Shown in pieces: positions 34,638-44,369 of a stretch of DNA of 64,000 bases. Every line of letters begins with the position of its first letter. Positions within the stretch are counted from its first letter, which is position 1. The translations under genes and the position numbers were made by a program. The stretch is taken from contig CM038052.1 of assembly GCA_021397845.1 (NCBI GenBank), positions 37,866,449-37,930,448 of the forward strand. Direction: 5' to 3'. Source of the DNA: Areca catechu (taxonomy: Eukaryota; Streptophyta; Magnoliopsida; Arecales; Arecaceae). The notes beneath the pieces are model-generated. The model did not search any database, was not told the DNA's origin, and saw nothing but the letters and a program-made list of their open reading frames with translations.

Positions 34638-34939
34638 AGAGCCGTAGTTTGTAAGGTTTAGACCTAGGGTTCCTTTGAATAAAGTCCATTCTTTAGGAAT
34701 GCATCGTCAGTCGAGTTTAGGACATTGTCTCAGATTTTGGTTGAGTGAGAATACCAGGAATTGGGATTTGTATTTTGTCTAGGGCTGAAATTGCATTCAA
34801 TGTTTCGATCAATAGGTCTATAGGCTAGAGTCCCTTTGAAATTGTTCATGGATACAAGCCTCACACACCACTTGATATGATTTCACTATTAGCCCACACA
34901 CACAAGTCTCTTGATGCACTTGCATAGCAAGTAACGGAC

Positions 34940-35594
34940 TTGCATAAAGAAATTCATGCCAAAATAAATTTAAGTAATGAAACTTATAAGAAGTTGGCTG
35001 ATTCTCAAAGGCGAGTCAAAACTTTTGTTGAGGGAGACTATGTAATGATTAGGTTAAGGCCTGAATGGATTCCTCCTGGAACCGTTAGAATGTTACATGC
35101 TAGAGGAGCTGGACCATTTAGAGTGGTGAAGAGAGTAGGGTCCAATGCCTATGTGCTCGAAGTTGCCTTCAGAACTAGGCATTAGCTCCACTTTCAACAT
35201 TACAAACCTAGCAGAGTATAGAGAGCCAGCTGTGATTCCCAGTGAGCCTTTTGAGCCTAATCCTGATCTTGAGAGTGAACCCAACCCTGTGTGTCCACCA
35301 ACAAACTGGACTGTAAGGAAAGAGCATATTGAAAAGATCCCGGATGATCAGGTTATCTCTACTCGTAATCGAGGATACCAAAGATACCTGGTCCGCTGGC
35401 AAGGAAGGCCAGATTCTGATGACTCTTGGATCTCCCGAGAAGAATTACAAGAATTGGACCCATACCTCTTGGAGAGATACCAGAGCCAACTTGATCCATA
35501 CTCGACAAGGTCGAGTTCCTCCCACCCTGGGAGAATTGGTGCGGGCACCAGACTCAGAAGAAGACTTCAGAGCTCCATCTGGATCTCTGATTAA
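34940..35594 (+). pseudogene. Integrase C-terminus and chromodomain of unit A2, frameshifted
   Basis: Compared with A1 and A3, one extra base in 'gtgctcgaagttgcc' (about 35158) shifts the frame after SNAYVLE. The chromodomain (RYLVRWQGRPDSDDSWIS) is intact in the second frame. The normal stop is lost, so that frame runs into LTR3. Confidence 0.85.
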
Positions 35595-37321
35595 CCTTGC
35601 CCGAAGAATTAGGGTTTTTGGCTTGTAATAAGGGTTGACTTGATCAACTCAATTTTAGTTTGAGTCTGTATTACCTGCATTTTTATTTTGTTGAGTCATG
35701 TTGACTCAGTAGTGGACTAGGGCTTCAACCTGGGGGTGTTACATTTTCTCCCAAGGCCAAGCAAGTGGGTGCCACACTCCCAGCCACACTCCCAGCCATA
35801 CGCCTGAGTCCAGGGGGCGCCACATCTCCATCCAGCAGGCTTTGGTCCCCACACCACAGATAGCAGCTCCCCTCTTTCATGCGCCAATTGAGGAGAAATC
35901 CACCAGGGGTCCACAAATCAAGGGGGCGGCCCAAGACTTCCCAAAAGAACCAAACTATGAAAGGGAAGAAATTCTCTTGGAGAGAAATTCAAGGAGGCGC
36001 CCATTACCTGCCAGAAATACTCAAAACAAAGTTAGCAGGAGCCATAACTTAGGGAGAAAGAAAAGGAGGTATCCAAAAAGGGTTGAGCCATGAAAGGAAG
36101 GAGATTTCTCTTGAAAAGCAAGTTTTGGAGGCGCCCTAATCATTCCAACTAAAGCCAGATATAAAAGGCAACAAATTTTCTCTTGGACGGCAAGGTTAAG
36201 AGGCGCCCAAATACTTCCAGATAAGGCCAAGTATAGAAGGAAAAAAATATTTTCTTGGAGGTCAAGACAAGGAGGCGCCACCCACTTTCCTTTTTGAAGC
36301 TTCAATCAACTTTGGAATTAATTGGCCGGCCATATGAGTAGGGATTGATATCCTAATTTGAAGATCCCCTCCTTTAGTCCCACATGGAAAGATGTAAAAC
36401 CCTACTCTCTTGTAATGGCCTATAAATTAAACCCCCATGTAAGTTTGAAAAAAATAAGATGAATGAAACCAAATTTTTTTATGAGCAAACTTTGTGTTTT
36501 CTCTCTTCCGCACTTGCATCCAGGTGTTGAGCTCCGTGAGGGAGTAAATCCGGGTTCCCCAGGAACCTTGAGGAGGTGTGAGATCTCCAAAACCCAAACC
36601 CTAGGTTAGCCACTCCACTCCCAAACCCTAGCCGCCCATCATTCTTCTCTTTCCACCAAGCCCTAGCCTATCCCACTTCTCACGGCCACCCTCTCCAAGT
36701 CCAGGCCGACCACCAGCATCCGGTTCCAGTCCAGATACTTCAGGTCTACAGCAATTCTAAGAGGAAGTCAGATCAGCCTCCAGGAGAATCCTGATTTTAG
36801 CAACTTCAGCTTTCAAGTTCTTCAACCTGGTAAATCTTTTCTTGAGTATATGAATTCCATCACTTGTTCCTCTTCTTTCCCAGATCTTGAGTCCAGGAGA
36901 AGCCGACCAAACCACAAGACCAGTATTGGAGGATCCATTGCGAAGATAGCCGACTCCGAGGATCCCACAATCTGCTCGCGAGAGTTCTTCCATCCAAAAT
37001 CTGAGAAGATCACTGTCTGTTTAGTAAACCATCTCTCCTCTCTATTTCTGTTCTGTTGAAAGTTCAGAGCGAAACCCTAGGTCTGGGAGTTTCTCAACCC
37101 CCAGCGATCCGTTACTTCTGAACTACTCTGATAATTTAGTTTCTTCTAAATTATGCTTTCAATCCTTACTTAGTTTCCTTCAACTTAGTTTAGCTTTACT
37201 TTGAGTCAATGCCAATTTCTGAAATATAAAAAAAAAAAAAAATCCTAAATTTACTTCTGCATACGCTTCTTTGTTCTTTGTTCTGCATCATTCTTGGTAT
37301 CAGAGCTTTCGTTCTGCATCA
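35537..37321 (+). repeat. Gypsy A LTR3 (shared)
   Basis: Shared by units A2 and A3. TATA box TATAAATTAA 36421-36430; doubled tail segment present. Confidence 0.95.
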
Positions 37322-37325
37322 TTTT

Positions 37326-37337
37326 TGGTATCAGAGC
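37326..37337 (+). other. Primer-binding site, unit A3
   Basis: TGGTATCAGAGC after LTR3. Confidence 0.9.
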
Positions 37338-37766
37338 CCTGTCTAGGGTTTCTGTTTTGATTGCTTGTTTGAGTCTCTCTCTTTTTACTTTGTCTGCTCG
37401 AAGTAGACTCCCCAGGACGTCCGGTCCTAGGAATGAAGTGAGGTGCAAACCACCTCTTCCCATTCCACGGGGTGTTCCTAGGGCGTGTAGGGGATCCGTT
37501 GGGTTATAACTTCGTAGTAGGAATTGTAAACGGGGAAGTGCTCTGTTTGCAGCCCGTAATTTTCTTGTTGCAGGAATTATTTCTCACTGAAGGTAACTCC
37601 AAATTCGGTGATTTTTATTTTTCTGAAACCAGTATAATTGAAACTATTTTGCATAATTTTCCTGTGATTTATTGGTTTCCGTGGGATTTCTGAGAATTAA
37701 ATTACTGCAACTCTATTTTTGTGATCTGCAATCCAATTATTTTTGAGTGTTCATCTCTTAATTCAA

Positions 37767-38222
37767 CTTAAGGGCATTTGGGCATCTAAGATAAGGGGAG
37801 GAGTTGATAACCTCTCCTTAGCCCAAAACCACCACCCACTCATTCGAACCTAAGCCTTTAATCTAAAAATTGATTAGACCTAATTTGCCCTAGTGGGCTA
37901 GGGACATCAACAAGTCGGGTCAAGGCTAGTGTTGAGTCAGTTTGTCTGGTTACTCTGTGTGTGCTTTGTACTCAGTTTCTAGAACGGTGGTTCAGAGATT
38001 CCATCCCGAAGGGCTTGTGTGCTGGTCCGCCTACTTGGCCAATCTCTGATTGGTGTCTAGGATTGGCATTCAGGGACCTAACACTCCCCTTACACCTGCC
38101 TGGCTGAGTCCTGAGTTACTACAAGCTAGCTTGCCACTCTGATTGGGCATCTAGTTTGGGCTCTAGGTCTAGTTAGCCCGTAGTCGTTCAGTTGAGTCTC
38201 ATTTTGTGTGTTTGCTTGCATC
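37767..38222 (+). other. Conserved leader, unit A3
   Basis: As in A1, with both perfect hairpins. Confidence 0.7.
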
Positions 38223-39896
38223 ATGTCTACCCGGAATGGAGTACCCTACCAACCTGGTCACACCCAACCTGATTTAGAGGCCATGGTTAGAGCTCTTACT
38301 GAGAGTATGAACAAATTGAGTCAGGATGTGACTGCTAATGTTGCCCAGTGTAAAGAACAAGTCCATGAGAATTTTACCCAGCTTAGGGATCGAGTCCAAG
38401 TACTTGAGAAACGTAGACATCAAAATTGGACCCCTGATCCAAAATTTAATAGGCCCCAACCTCACCTATGCCAGGAACCTAGGAGGACCTTATACCGTGA
38501 TCCCGAGCATAACCTTAGGAAGCCTAACCATGATATCTATAGTATGGATCGTGTCTATGAGAGGTCCTTACAATATTCTAGACCAGTCACTCAACAACCC
38601 AAGTCTTCTAGATCAAACCGTTTAGATCCACACCCATGCCCAAGTAAGGTCTCTACTAGCTTGAAACCCAGTGTGACCCAGGTTCCTATATCTCAAGAAT
38701 GTTTGTTTTGTGAAGAAAGAGGCCATAAATCTAGTCAGTGCCCATGCATAGGACTGGCTTGTGCACAGCTAAGTGGTAAGAATCCTAAGGATGACATTAA
38801 TGAGGGAGAACCCAAGCCTACCAATGAGCAAGAAAGGTTAGGTATGACAAGCCTAGAATCAGTTGACCCGATCACCACTGACCCGAAACCCATTGAAGAT
38901 GGCATCGAGGAAGTATATGATGCTGGCTTGAGTCTAGTTGATGAATATGAGGGGGAAGAACTAGAAGAATGTGACATCGATACTATTGGTTCCTTACCTG
39001 AGGAGACCTTGGAGAGCAACCAAGTGGTAAGACCTAGTTCAGAAATTCAAGAGATTTGTGAGAACCAGGTTCCTTTAGTCAAATACCCCCAGGAAGAACT
39101 CATAGTATTAGCCCGAGCTATCAGTTCGTATCCTCTAATGACAGTCATTCCCCAAGTACCAATTGAAGATCTTTGCACTAAATTGTTTAAGTTTGCCCAC
39201 CCTATGGTAGATCCTCTCCTTAGGATGACTGAATCAAGCCTCTTACAATTAGACCTTGTCCCATGCTCAGCCACTAAGGTCTCTCCCGTAATCTCAGTTG
39301 GACATCCTTTTCTTGAGTGGATTGATTCACCCAGTCCTGTACAAGTCTTCCTTATGGCCCCAGACCCCTTCCTTCACATGACTGAGCTACCCTTCTATAG
39401 AGTATACCTTTCCTCACCCATAGGTCAAATTTCAAGTCTTGAGGTCATCATCCATAGACCCTTCCATGAATCATTCTCTAATCCATCTCTTGAGAAAGTG
39501 GATCATTATTTGCTTAGAGAACAAACCTTAACTGTTACAATCACATGTCCTAGGCTACTCCCCGAACCATCTCTTGATCCATTCCTAGGAGTAGCAAACT
39601 TTCCCTTTCGTAAGGATGACCAGTTGACACTCATAGATCACCATTCAAACCTTCAGGTCACCACCTTTAGTCAGCAGGTAATTCGAGACTCCACCTCATA
39701 TTTCCTCCCTTTCTCTAGGACTTCCAATGCTTCTTACACCATCCAAGTATACTTTGTCGAAGTCTTTAGAGTGAACCACGTGTCAGAACCTATTAGGTTT
39801 GCCACCTACTTCTGGAAGACCTTATGGCACCTACTAGGCACCCATGATAAGTTTTCATTCTCTGCATGCCATCCTCCGACCCAAGGTCAAACCTAG
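38223..39896 (+). CDS. Intact ORF1: gag fragment, acidic region and integrase tail (557 aa)
   Basis: The only undamaged ORF1 in the array. I start at MSTRNG (38223) because all subfamilies begin there; five more in-frame codons exist upstream. Residues 1-70 are polar and coiled-coil-like. A CCHC zinc knuckle has C160, C163, H168 and C173, so this part is gag nucleocapsid. Residues about 185-270 are very acidic (for example EYEGEELEECDIDTIG). A Pro/Leu-rich stretch of unknown role follows. SYFLPF near 492 is shared with subfamilies B and C. The last 33 residues (FWKTLWHLLGTH..CHPPTQGQT) are the end of an integrase core, the normal HPQTDGQTE, but the stop replaces the catalytic Glu. The PF03732 gag core is absent. 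It may act as a structural protein or be inert. Confidence 0.8.
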   Translation: MSTRNGVPYQPGHTQPDLEAMVRALTESMNKLSQDVTANVAQCKEQVHENFTQLRDRVQVLEKRRHQNWTPDPKFNRPQPHLCQEPRRTLYRDPEHNLRKPNHDIYSMDRVYERSLQYSRPVTQQPKSSRSNRLDPHPCPSKVSTSLKPSVTQVPISQECLFCEERGHKSSQCPCIGLACAQLSGKNPKDDINEGEPKPTNEQERLGMTSLESVDPITTDPKPIEDGIEEVYDAGLSLVDEYEGEELEECDIDTIGSLPEETLESNQVVRPSSEIQEICENQVPLVKYPQEELIVLARAISSYPLMTVIPQVPIEDLCTKLFKFAHPMVDPLLRMTESSLLQLDLVPCSATKVSPVISVGHPFLEWIDSPSPVQVFLMAPDPFLHMTELPFYRVYLSSPIGQISSLEVIIHRPFHESFSNPSLEKVDHYLLREQTLTVTITCPRLLPEPSLDPFLGVANFPFRKDDQLTLIDHHSNLQVTTFSQQVIRDSTSYFLPFSRTSNASYTIQVYFVEVFRVNHVSEPIRFATYFWKTLWHLLGTHDKFSFSACHPPTQGQT

Positions 39897-40198
39897 AGAG
39901 CCGTAGTTTGTAAGGTTTAGACCTAGGGTTCCTTTGAATAAAGTCCATTCTTTAGGAATGCATCGTCAGTCGAGTTTAGGACATTGTCTCAGATTTTGGT
40001 TGAGTGAGAATACCAGGAATTGGGATTTGTATTTTGTCTAGGGCTGAAATTGCATTCAATGTTTCGATCAATAGGTCTATAGGCTAGAGTCCCTTTGAAA
40101 TTGTTCATGGATACAAGCCTCACACACCACTTGATATGATTTCACTATTAGCCCACACACACAAGTCTCTTGATGCACTTGCATAGCAAGTAACGGAC

Positions 40199-40738
40199 TT
40201 GCATAAAGAAATTCATGCCAAAATAAATTTAAGTAATGAAACTTATAAGAAGTTGGCTGATTCTCAAAGGCGAGTCAAAACTTTTGTTGAGGGAGACTAT
40301 GTAATGATTAGGTTAAGGCCTGAATGGATTCCTCCTGGAACCGTTAGAAAGTTACATGCTAGAGGAGCTGGACCATTTAGAGTGGTGAAGAGAGTAGGGT
40401 CCAATGCCTATGTGCTCGAGTTGCCTTCAGAACTAGGCATTAGCTCCACTTTCAACATTACAGACCTAGCAGAGTATAGAGAGCCAGCTGTGATTCCCAG
40501 TGAGCCTTTTGAGCCTAATCCTGATCTTGAGAGTGAACCCAATCCTGTGTGTCCACCAACAAACTGGCCTGTGAGGAAAGAGCAGATTGAAAAGATCCCG
40601 GATGATCAGGTTATCTCTACTCGTAATCGAGGATACCAAAGATACCTGGTCCGCTGGCAAGGAAGGCCAGATTCTGATGACTCTTGGATCTCCCGAGAAG
40701 AATTACAAGAATTGGACCCAGACCTCTTGGAGAGATAA
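40199..40738 (+). CDS. Integrase C-terminus with chromodomain, unit A3
   Basis: 179 codons, intact. GPY/F-like module about residues 51-76 (KLHARGAGPFRVVKRVGSNA) and chromodomain about 128-179 (YQRYLVRWQGRPDSDDSWIS). Stop TAA 40736-40738. Separated from ORF1 by about 300 bp with stops. Upstream sequence still resembles integrase (a FEIVHGYKPHTPLD stretch), so the frame once ran through. Confidence 0.7.
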   Translation: MHKEIHAKINLSNETYKKLADSQRRVKTFVEGDYVMIRLRPEWIPPGTVRKLHARGAGPFRVVKRVGSNAYVLELPSELGISSTFNITDLAEYREPAVIPSEPFEPNPDLESEPNPVCPPTNWPVRKEQIEKIPDDQVISTRNRGYQRYLVRWQGRPDSDDSWISREELQELDPDLLER

Positions 40739-40794
40739 CAGAGCTAACTTGATCCATACTCGACAGGGTCGAGTTCCTCCCACCCTGGGAGAAT

Positions 40795-42587
40795 TGGTGC
40801 GGGCACCAGACTCAGAAGAAGACTTCAGAGCTCCATCTGGATCTCTGATTAACCTTGCCCGAAGAATTAGGGTTTTTGGCTTGTAATAAGGGTTGACTTG
40901 ATCAACTCAATTTTAGTTTGAGTCTGTATTACCTGCATTTTTATTTTGTTGAGTCATGTTGACTCAGTAGTGGACTAGGGCTTCAACCTGGGGGTGTTAC
41001 ATTTTCTTCCAAGGCCAAGCAAGTGGGTGCCACACTCCCAGCCACACTCCCAGCCATACGCCTGAGTCCAGGGGGCGCCACATCTCTATCCAGAAGGCTT
41101 TGATCCCCACACCACAGATAGCAGCTCCCCTCTTTCATGCGCCAATTGAGGAGAAATCCACCAGGGGTCCACAAATCAAGGGGGCGGCCCAAGACTTCCC
41201 AAAAGAACCAAACTATGAAAGGGAAGAAATTCTCTTGGAGAGAAATTCAAGGAGGCACCCATTACCTGCCAGAAATACTCAAAACAAAGTTAGAAGGAGC
41301 CATAACTTAGGGAGAAAGAAAAGGAGGTATCCAAAAAGGGTTGAGCCATGAAAGGAAGGAGATTTTTCTTGAAAAGCAAGGTTAGGAGGCGCCCTAATCA
41401 TTCCAACTAAAGCCAGATATAAAAGGCAACAAATTTTCTCTTGGAGGGCAAGGTTAAGAGGCGCCCAAACACTTCCAGATAAGGCCAAGCATAGAAGGAA
41501 AAAAATATTTTCTTGGAGGTCAAGACAAGGAGGCGCCACCCACTTTCCTTTTTGAAGCTTCAATCAACTTTGGAATTAATTGGCCGGCCATATGAGTAGG
41601 GATTGATATCCTAATTTGAAGATCCCCTCCTTTAGTCCCACATGGGAAGATGTAAAACCCTACTCTCTTGTAATGGCCTATAAATTAAACCCCCATGTAA
41701 GTTTGAAAAAAATAAGATGAATGAAACCAAATTTTTTTGTGAGCAAACTTTGTGTTTTCTCTCTTCCGCACTTGCATCCAGGTGTTGAGCTCCGTGAGGG
41801 AGTAAATCCGGGTTCCCCAGGAACCTTTAGGAGGTGTGAGATCTCCAAAACCCAAACCCTAGGTTAGCCACTCCACTCCCAAACCCTAGCCGCCCATCAT
41901 TCTTCTCTTTCCACCAAGCCCTAGCCTATCCCACTTCTCACGGCCACCCTCTCCAAGTCCAGGCCGACCACCAGCATCTGGCTCCAGTCCAGATACTTCA
42001 GCTCTACAGCAATTCTAAGAGGAAGTCAGATCAGCCTCCAGGAGAATCCTGATTTCAGCAACTTCAGCTTTCAAGTTCTTCAACCTGGTAAATCTTTTCT
42101 TGAGTATCTGAATTCCATCACTTGTTCCTCTTCTTTCCCAGATCTTGAGTCCAGGAGAAGCCGACCAAACCACAAGACCAGTATTGGAGGATCCATTGCG
42201 AAGATAGCCGACTCCGAGGATCCCACAATCTGCTCGCGAGAGTTCTTCCACCCAAAATCTGAGAAGATCACTGTCTGGTTAGTAAACCATCTTTCCTCTC
42301 TATTTCTGTTCTGTTGAAAGTTCAGAGCGAAACCCTAGGTCTGGGAGTTTCTCAACCCCCAGCGATCCGTTACTTCTGAACTACTCTGATAATTTAGTTT
42401 CTTCTAAATTGTGCTTTCAATCCTTACTTAGTTTCCTTCAACTTAGTTTAGCTTTACTTTGAGTCAAAGCCAATTTCTGAAATATAAAAATAATAATAAT
42501 AATAATAATTCTAAATTTACTTCCGCATACGCTTCTTTGTTCTTTGTTCTGCATCATTTTTGGTATCAGAGCTTTCGTTCTGCATCA
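40795..42587 (+). repeat. Gypsy A LTR4
   Basis: Right outer LTR, TATA box TATAAATTAA 41679-41688. Where LTR1-3 have a pure A tract it has an (AAT)n run (42489-42510). It ends TTCTGCATCA, then AGGTA. Confidence 0.95.
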
Positions 42588-42592
42588 AGGTA

Positions 42593-43442
42593 TCCCTGGA
42601 GATGTCCATTGAGAGAGAATCCCATTCTTCTCAAGATATGTCAGAAACTCATCGGAAAGGTATTCACCACGTCGATCGGATCGAAGGATTTTGATATACT
42701 TTCTAGTTTGTTTTTCTACTTCATTACGATATTGTTTGAACATTTCAAATGACTCAGATTTATGTCTCATCAAGAAGACATAACCGTACCTCGAAAGGTT
42801 GTCAGTAAATGTAATGAAATAACCGTACCCACCCTTGGCACTAACATTCATGGGTCCGCATACATCAGTATGTACCAGACTCAGAATTTCTTTGGCTCAT
42901 TCATCTTTTCCAGTAAAAGGTGACTTAGTCATTTTTCCAAGAAGATAGGACTCACAGGTTGGAAGTGAACTATCTTCACTAAAATTGAGAAGACCCTCAG
43001 TTTTCAACCTGTTTATCATGTTCTTGTTAATATAACCTAGCCTACAATGCTATTGGTACATTTTGCTGACATTATCTATCCTAGGGCATTTGCTAGACAT
43101 GTATATTATACTAACAGGTCATGATAGTACATAAATGCCATCATGCATTTGTCCAATCAAAACCACAAAATCATTCCAAATGATTTTGCAAACATTATTC
43201 TTTATTAATAGTTCATAACCATACATGACCAATTGGCCTACAGAAATGACATTCAAAATAAAAGATGGACAAAAATGATACTCATTCAAAACGACAGTAC
43301 AGGACTTGAAAACAAGTTTAAGGACTCCAAATTCCAGGACTGAAACTCGGCTTCCATTTTCCACGTTCAAGAACATCTCATTGTCCTCGAATCTTCTACT
43401 GACTTGAAGTCCTTGCAAAGAATTACAAATATGAATTAGACT
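42593..43442 (-). pseudogene. Copia protease and integrase core
   Basis: Minus strand: remainder of the protease region (GLQVSRRFEDNEMFLNVENG, ILNVISVGQL), a decayed GAG-pre-integrase segment (43110-42870, with frame breaks), then the integrase core: VHTDVCGPMNVSAKGGYGYF with the first catalytic Asp, and ILRSDRRGEYLS with the second. The frame ends at SPGIP where the Gypsy array entered; QLNGVSERRN continues at 25046. Stops at about 43440 and 43119 break it. Confidence 0.9.
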
Positions 43443-44369
43443 TCATGTATCCAATACCCAATTAGTAGTATCGCAAATAAAGAAACTATAAGGTGTTATC
43501 ATATAAATACCTTGTCTAGGACCATCCTGCAGCTCTCTCTTCTTGGACCTGTTCGGGTCAAGGGATGCAATATAAAGAGGACAGTTCCTCTTCCAGTGAC
43601 CCTGCTTCTTGTAGAAGAAGCACTCTGCACGACTCTGATCAGCCTTCACTTTCTTGGCCTGACTGGGCCTAGAAGCACTTAGCACTTTTTTTCCTTTATT
43701 TTTCTTCTTCGCTTTCTTAAAGGGACGACCCCCTCCCGAAGATTTTCCCACTAGATTCACCACCCCTTTATTCAATTGGTGGTCTTTCTCATAAGTTTGC
43801 AGCAACCCTAACAGATCGTGGTAGTTAACTGTAGGCTTATTCATTCTGTAATAATCGAGAAAATCTAGATAGGAAGAAGGGAGGAAATTTAGTATCACAT
43901 ATTTCTCAAGCTGTTCATGAAAGGGATAGCTGAGCTTGCCCAGGCGCTCAATCATCTCGATCATGCATAATACAGGATCAATGATCGATGCCCCATCATG
44001 CATCCGTGCATTGTAGATAGCACAGGAGACCCTGTACCTCTCAACATTGTCTGGTGTTCCGAAAGACTCCTTCAACCTTTGAAGGATTTCTTCTGCCTGG
44101 GCTTCCTCGAACTTGCGACTGAACTTGTTGTTCATCGCAGCCAACATTATGCACCGGATAGTGGTCCTGTCAGAGAGCCACTTCTGATAAATGTCTCTGA
44201 CCGAACCCTGAGCATTGGTAGCAGGGATCTTAGGTGCCGAATCCGATATCACATACAGGATCCGTTCATGCTCCAGGACAATCCTGAGCCTTTGATACCA
44301 TCTATCAAAGTTGGGTCCATTGAGCTTCTCATTATCGAGAAGAGACCAAACTGACAGGTTGGAAGACAT
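43443..44369 (-). CDS. Copia gag with protease start (308 aa)
   Basis: The open part of the minus-strand Copia polyprotein. It starts MSSNLSVWSLLDNEKLNGPN, the usual Copia gag opening (LNG.N...W), followed by a UBN2/retrotran_gag-type helical domain (residues about 20-200), a Lys-rich segment (218-241) and a zinc knuckle C250-x2-Y253-x4-H258-x4-C263. The second zinc ligand is Tyr instead of Cys, probably inactivating. It ends at WVLDT followed by a stop, cutting the protease active site DTG. It was one polyprotein; it is now a relic. Start codon follows the 1.9-kb leader. Confidence 0.85.
   Translation of the reverse strand: MSSNLSVWSLLDNEKLNGPNFDRWYQRLRIVLEHERILYVISDSAPKIPATNAQGSVRDIYQKWLSDRTTIRCIMLAAMNNKFSRKFEEAQAEEILQRLKESFGTPDNVERYRVSCAIYNARMHDGASIIDPVLCMIEMIERLGKLSYPFHEQLEKYVILNFLPSSYLDFLDYYRMNKPTVNYHDLLGLLQTYEKDHQLNKGVVNLVGKSSGGGRPFKKAKKKNKGKKVLSASRPSQAKKVKADQSRAECFFYKKQGHWKRNCPLYIASLDPNRSKKRELQDGPRQGIYMITPYSFFICDTTNWVLDT

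Larger units (their letters stand above)
25047..42587 (+). mobile_element. Tandem array of three Gypsy subfamily A units with four LTRs
   Basis: LTR1 25047-26829, internal 26830-30302, LTR2 30303-32062, internal 32063-35536, LTR3 35537-37321, internal 37322-40794, LTR4 40795-42587. Internal lengths are 3473, 3474 and 3473 bp. The outer flanks are AGGTG (25042-25046) and AGGTA (42588-42592), so the array derives from one insertion in the Copia integrase gene. Units are near-identical. All are non-autonomous: no protease, reverse transcriptase or RNase H. Confidence 0.95.
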
